The translations under genes were made by a program, and so were the position numbers. Below, piece after piece: positions 15,205 through 17,903 of a stretch of DNA of 17,903 nucleotides (positions within the stretch are counted from its first letter, which is position 1; each line of letters opens with the position of its first letter). The stretch comes from Bacteroidales bacterium (GTDB taxonomy: Bacteria > Bacteroidota > Bacteroidia > Bacteroidales > UBA932). The stretch is from assembly GCA_004552615.1 (NCBI GenBank), contig SFNZ01000051.1, positions 1 through 17,903 on the forward strand. Reading direction: 5' to 3'. The notes below the pieces were generated by a model that worked only from the letters and a program-made list of their open reading frames with translations, was not told the origin of the DNA and searched no databases.

Positions 15205-15756
15205 ATGGCTGTTAAAATCAGACTCCAGCGCCACGGAAAGAAGAATTTTGCATTCTTCCACATTGTAGTGGCAGACGCACGCGCACCACGCGACGGTCGT
15301 TACATCGAGCAGCTCGGCTCTTACAACCCGAACACCAACCCTGCAACCATCGTTCTCAACGGAGAGCGAGCACTTGCATGGCTGAAAGTCGGTGCAGAGC
15401 CAACACTTGTTGCCCGCCGCATCCTCTCTTACGAGGGTGTCCTCCTCAGGAAGCATCTTGACGGCGGTGTTGCCAAAGGTGCACTCACCCAGGAGCAGGC
15501 TGACAAGAAGTTCGCTGACTGGAAAGCTCAGAGAGACGCCAAGATCGAGGCCAAGAAGCAGGGCCTGAGCAAGGCTGCAGCCGACAAGGCCAAGGCAGCT
15601 ATCGAGGCAGAGGCCAAAGTAAACGAGGCAAGGGCTGAGGCTCTCGCCAAGAAGAAGGCCGAGGCTGAGGAAGCTGCAAGGAAGGCAGCAGAAGAGGCAG
15701 CTGCAGCAAAGGCTGCTGAAGAGGCTGCCGCAGCAGAAGCTCCTGCAGAGGCTTAA
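15205..15756 (+). CDS. rpsP: 30S ribosomal protein S16 with Ala/Lys/Glu-rich tail
   Basis: S16 is an early-binding protein of the small ribosomal subunit. The first 80 residues are the conserved domain: AVKIRLQRHGKKNFAFFHIVVADAR, RDGRYIEQLGSYNPNTNP and VGAEPTLVARRIL. Residues about 100-183 form a charged Ala/Lys/Glu-rich extension ending in AAAEAPAEA, likely a long helix. Bacteroidetes S16 proteins are known for such tails, so the total of 183 against about 80-90 in E. coli is normal here. It starts a two-gene operon with rimM, whose start follows 25 bases after the stop. Confidence 0.97.
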   Translation: MAVKIRLQRHGKKNFAFFHIVVADARAPRDGRYIEQLGSYNPNTNPATIVLNGERALAWLKVGAEPTLVARRILSYEGVLLRKHLDGGVAKGALTQEQADKKFADWKAQRDAKIEAKKQGLSKAAADKAKAAIEAEAKVNEARAEALAKKKAEAEEAARKAAEEAAAAKAAEEAAAAEAPAEA

Positions 15757-15781
15757 TCTCGATGAAGCCGTGTCCGGGGAG

Positions 15782-16279
15782 ATGGATATGATTCAGATTG
15801 CCAGGATTCTGAAATCCAACGGCACTGATGGTGAGGTCCTTATGGGCTTCCGCGGTATCCTTCCCGGGGACATTGATGCTGAGGAACCGGTGTTCATTCG
15901 CATGGACGGACTGCCGGTTCCTTTTTTCATGGAATCATTCAAGGTCAGGGGCAGCGACAAGGCCCTGGTGCATTTCTACGGGGTGGACTCCCTGGAGGAT
16001 GCCGAAGAAATCGCCGGCAAAGATGTATTCGCCGACGCCTCCGAATATGAGGACGAGGAGGAAGATGACCTTTCAGCCATAGAGGGCTGGACATTGCTCC
16101 ACGAGGACGGGCGCGAGGCGGGGATCATCAGCGGATTCGAGGACATCCCGGGCAATCCTTGCCTGTACGTGGAAACGCCTGACGGACAGGCCATGATTCC
16201 GTTCCACGAAGATCTGGTCCTGTCCGTCGACAGTGAAAACCGCAGGATCAGCATGACGATTCCTGACGGTTTATTATAA
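15782..16279 (+). CDS. rimM: Ribosome maturation factor RimM
   Basis: RimM binds S19 and assists assembly of the 30S head. The 165-residue protein starts MDMIQIARILKSNGTDGEVLM, the usual N-terminal RimM beta-barrel, followed by PVFIRMDGLPVPFFMESFK and ALVHFYGVDSLEDAEEIAGKDV. The C-terminal PRC-barrel domain contains IEGWTLLHEDGREAGIISGF, PGNPCLYVE and MIPFHEDLVLSVD. A short acidic linker (EYEDEEEDDLS, about residues 87-97) joins the domains. I choose ATG 15782; ATG 15788 is equally possible, and a GTG at 15770 would add four residues. It is linked to rpsP, but trmD and rplS, which often follow, are absent; a minus-strand gene ends 25 bases later. Confidence 0.92.
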   Translation: MDMIQIARILKSNGTDGEVLMGFRGILPGDIDAEEPVFIRMDGLPVPFFMESFKVRGSDKALVHFYGVDSLEDAEEIAGKDVFADASEYEDEEEDDLSAIEGWTLLHEDGREAGIISGFEDIPGNPCLYVETPDGQAMIPFHEDLVLSVDSENRRISMTIPDGLL

Positions 16280-16304
16280 TTCCATTATTGGGCTTACGCC
16301 TGTT

Positions 16305-16949
16305 TTATCGGGCTTCCGCCTGCATCATTGCGGAGGCTTTCACATCCGCATAGAAGGCAGCTTGCGAGGTCTCCATATAAGGTATCAGCCACAGAAATCC
16401 TATTCCAAGTGTCAGCACAGACAGGATTCCCCATCCTATGAAACTCAGATAGAGGTAGAACAAATCGAATTTGTGCCCCTTCATGAGCCTCATGCTCTCG
16501 TTGATGGCCTGGTTGGCGGACATCTCGGGATGTTCCACGAGGATGTATGGGGTCATTGCGTAGGAGAATGCCTTGATGATGCCCGGAATGATGAAGAGCA
16601 TGGTCCAGAGGAATTCAAATATGCCCATCAGGATCAGTCCCCATACGAGATGAGGCCAGTTTCCGAATCCGAGGGACAGGGAATTGTTCAGAATCCTGTC
16701 ATCTCCGGTCTCATGCAGCAGCCTGAATGCATTTTGCATACCCACTGCAAAAGGGTACAGCACAAGCAGATACACAAGGGAGGAACCATAGCCCAATGCC
16801 GCAGGAAGAGGCATTCCGAACTGTTCGACAAGACTCGGCCCCATAACTAAATATGAGGCAATCATGAAAACCACAACGGCGACCAGCGCCTGTGCCCAAT
16901 TCCCCGAGAGGGATTTCAGAGCTGAATTTTTATAATCCTGATTAATCAT
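16305..16949 (-). CDS. DUF975-family integral membrane protein
   Basis: A 214-residue inner-membrane protein of unknown function. The N-terminal NSALKSLSGNWAQAL precedes about five hydrophobic segments, near residues 20-37, 55-72, 101-125, 160-180 and 176-192. The family's diagnostic block is present: IIPGIIKAFSYAMTPYILVEHPEMSANQAINESMRLMKGHK, here at about 117-157, followed by LSFIGWGILSVLTLGIGFLWLIPYM. This is DUF975, widely found in Firmicutes and Bacteroidetes. It starts 12 bases after the stop of the lipoprotein gene, so both are likely one transcript, and it converges on rimM with no strong terminator between them. Confidence 0.9.
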   Translation of the reverse strand: MINQDYKNSALKSLSGNWAQALVAVVVFMIASYLVMGPSLVEQFGMPLPAALGYGSSLVYLLVLYPFAVGMQNAFRLLHETGDDRILNNSLSLGFGNWPHLVWGLILMGIFEFLWTMLFIIPGIIKAFSYAMTPYILVEHPEMSANQAINESMRLMKGHKFDLFYLYLSFIGWGILSVLTLGIGFLWLIPYMETSQAAFYADVKASAMMQAEAR

Positions 16950-16961
16950 ATATCGGTTGCT

Positions 16962-17741
16962 TTATCCTTCGAGGTCCACGCTGACGACCATTCCGTCTAT
17001 GCAGCAGTAGAGAGGGACGTCATCCACATTGGAGAGGATGCTGAACTCGAGATAGTCGAAGTCCCCGAGTTTGGTCAGGTCGAAGCGTTTCCAGCTGTCT
17101 ATCATATTGAGTCCTGAATCGGTGTATTCAGCAAGCATGATTTCCACGTTTGCGGAAGGATAGCCGTTGAGAACCGATGTGATGACCAGCTTCATGTAGT
17201 CTCCCGGCTGGAAGGCGCGGCAGCTGCCGTATCCGTATTTTACGGCATTGGCCACAAGGTTCGTATTGCATACGCTGACGAGCTGCGGACGGCATGAGCC
17301 GTAGGCCGTATGAGGGAATGTCACACAGTGCTCAGGCATGTTGCCAGGGTTGTAGCGGAAGATGGCGAAGCCTTTGGAATTGTCCGCGCCGGTAGTGTCG
17401 GCAACTGTGGCATAAGTAGACCTGTAGATGCCCTTGGCAAGATGTCCTTCCTCGACCAGTGTGTCCCTGAGCAGGGAAAGCATGAAACCGCCCTTGAAAT
17501 CGGACACGTCCTCGATATCCTCGGCAGCCCTCTTGCCGTGGAAGATAAGTGTCTGGCCTGCAGAGCTCTGGATGAAGTCTCCCTTGAAATAGAGGCTGTC
17601 GCTGGTATAGTTGGACAAATAGTCGGACTCAAACGGGAAATAGTCATTGTAGGATGACTTGAAACTGCCGTTGTTCATGCAGGAAACGGCGACAAGCGCG
17701 GCCGAAACGGCGCTGATGACAGTGGAAATTTTCATTTTCAA
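16962..17741 (-). CDS. DUF4465-like lipoprotein
   Basis: A 259-residue exported protein. The N-terminus MKMKISTVISAVSAALVAVSC is a lipoprotein signal with the lipidated Cys at 21, predicting anchorage in the outer or inner membrane. No acidic surface-export signal follows the Cys (MNNGS). The second half follows the DUF4465 pattern as I know it: GFAIFRYNP, RPQLVSVCNTNLVANAVKYG, FQPGDYMKLVITSVLNG, VEIMLAEYTDSGLNMIDSWKRFDLTKLGDFDYLEFSILSNVD, and PLYCCIDGMVV at the end. Such proteins are usually secreted or surface beta-sandwiches in Bacteroidetes, and their ligand is unknown. The start could also be the second Met (17735). It is first in a two-gene operon with the DUF975 protein, behind a promoter at 17807-17837. 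Confidence 0.83.
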   Translation of the reverse strand: MKMKISTVISAVSAALVAVSCMNNGSFKSSYNDYFPFESDYLSNYTSDSLYFKGDFIQSSAGQTLIFHGKRAAEDIEDVSDFKGGFMLSLLRDTLVEEGHLAKGIYRSTYATVADTTGADNSKGFAIFRYNPGNMPEHCVTFPHTAYGSCRPQLVSVCNTNLVANAVKYGYGSCRAFQPGDYMKLVITSVLNGYPSANVEIMLAEYTDSGLNMIDSWKRFDLTKLGDFDYLEFSILSNVDDVPLYCCIDGMVVSVDLEG

Positions 17742-17771
17742 TCTAATAATATTATTGTATGACCTATGCGG

Positions 17772-17787
17772 CGGTCTTCAATGCCGC
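17772..17787 (-). promoter_or_regulatory. Hairpin in the lipoprotein-gene leader
   Basis: On the minus strand GGCGG, a loop and CCGCC form a short G/C stem in the untranslated leader about 30 bases before the lipoprotein ATG. It is downstream of the predicted promoter. It could modulate translation; this is inferred from position only. Confidence 0.3.
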
Positions 17788-17806
17788 CACTCATACAACC
17801 GAAATG

Positions 17807-17837
17807 CAATATTACGGAATTCTTGCATGGTTTCAAA
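17807..17837 (-). promoter_or_regulatory. Probable promoter of the lipoprotein-DUF975 operon
   Basis: On the minus strand, TTTG (17837-17834), a 19-base spacer and TAATATTG (17814-17807) match the Bacteroidetes consensus with one mismatch in the -7 box. The transcript would start near 17800, about 60 bases before the ATG. Confidence 0.5.
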
Positions 17838-17846
17838 CAAAAATCA

Positions 17847-17903
17847 TTATAATTCACTCGCTTCTTCGCCCGGATTCCCGAACAGCAGGCCACTCAGCGA
17901 GAG
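17847..17903 (-). CDS. Possible C-terminal end of an unidentified gene
   Basis: From the right window edge the minus strand is open for 18 codons, with GLLFGNPGEEASEL before a TAA at 17849-17847. The acidic end and the clean stop just before an AT-rich gap look like a real C-terminus, but a stretch this short could be open by chance. It is too short to name. Confidence 0.3.
   Translation of the reverse strand, partial: LSLSGLLFGNPGEEASEL

Noticed and set aside
16280..16320. Bidirectional terminator between rimM and the DUF975 gene
   Set aside because: Only short GGCnnnnGCC stems within the DUF975 coding end were found, with no U-tract.
1..17903. CRISPR array, insertion sequence or prophage
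   Set aside because: No regularly spaced repeats, transposase or integrase motifs were seen on either strand.

Overview
The window comes from a Bacteroidales-type (Bacteroidota) genome. The evidence is four promoters of the -33 TTTG / -7 TAnnTTTG kind, an UpxY-family NusG paralogue heading a polysaccharide locus, a DUF4465-type lipoprotein, a DUF975 membrane protein, and an S16 protein with a long Ala/Lys/Glu tail. The core genes are GC-rich. I cannot place the genus from sequence alone.

Layout. Positions 1-1875 (minus strand) are the start of a surface-polysaccharide locus: an UpxY-like antiterminator, a small HAD-type phosphatase, and a GT8 glycosyltransferase cut by the window edge. Positions 1876-2290 are AT-rich and non-coding: the UpxY promoter, a leader packed with small palindromes, a strong G/C hairpin and several inverted repeats. 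Positions 2291-14746 (minus strand) are one long purine operon in transcription order purE-purK-purL-purC-purF-purM-purH-purD-folD, with very short gaps or overlaps except for a 172-base gap holding a long imperfect palindrome before folD. Positions 14876-14992 (minus) hold a tRNA-Leu(GAG) and its intrinsic terminator. Positions 15110-16279 (plus) are rpsP-rimM. Positions 16305-17741 (minus) are a lipoprotein gene followed by a DUF975 gene. The last bases may be the tail of one more minus-strand gene.

How the genes work together. PurF, PurD, PurL, PurM, PurK, PurE, PurC and PurH cover nearly all of the PRPP-to-IMP pathway, and FolD can make the 10-formyl-THF that PurH uses. The GAR transformylase (purN or purT) and adenylosuccinate lyase (purB) are not in the window.

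Main anomaly. purL is broken. Its first 47 codons and the rest of the gene lie in different frames, joined near 12822/12821. Compared with my recollection of the Firmicutes-type PurL family, about 65-80 residues of the N-terminal PurS-like domain are also missing at that join. This is either a real out-of-frame deletion or an assembly or consensus error. Beyond that, I see good regulatory oddities (the UpxY leader palindromes and the purD-folD palindrome) but no convincing new multi-gene system.
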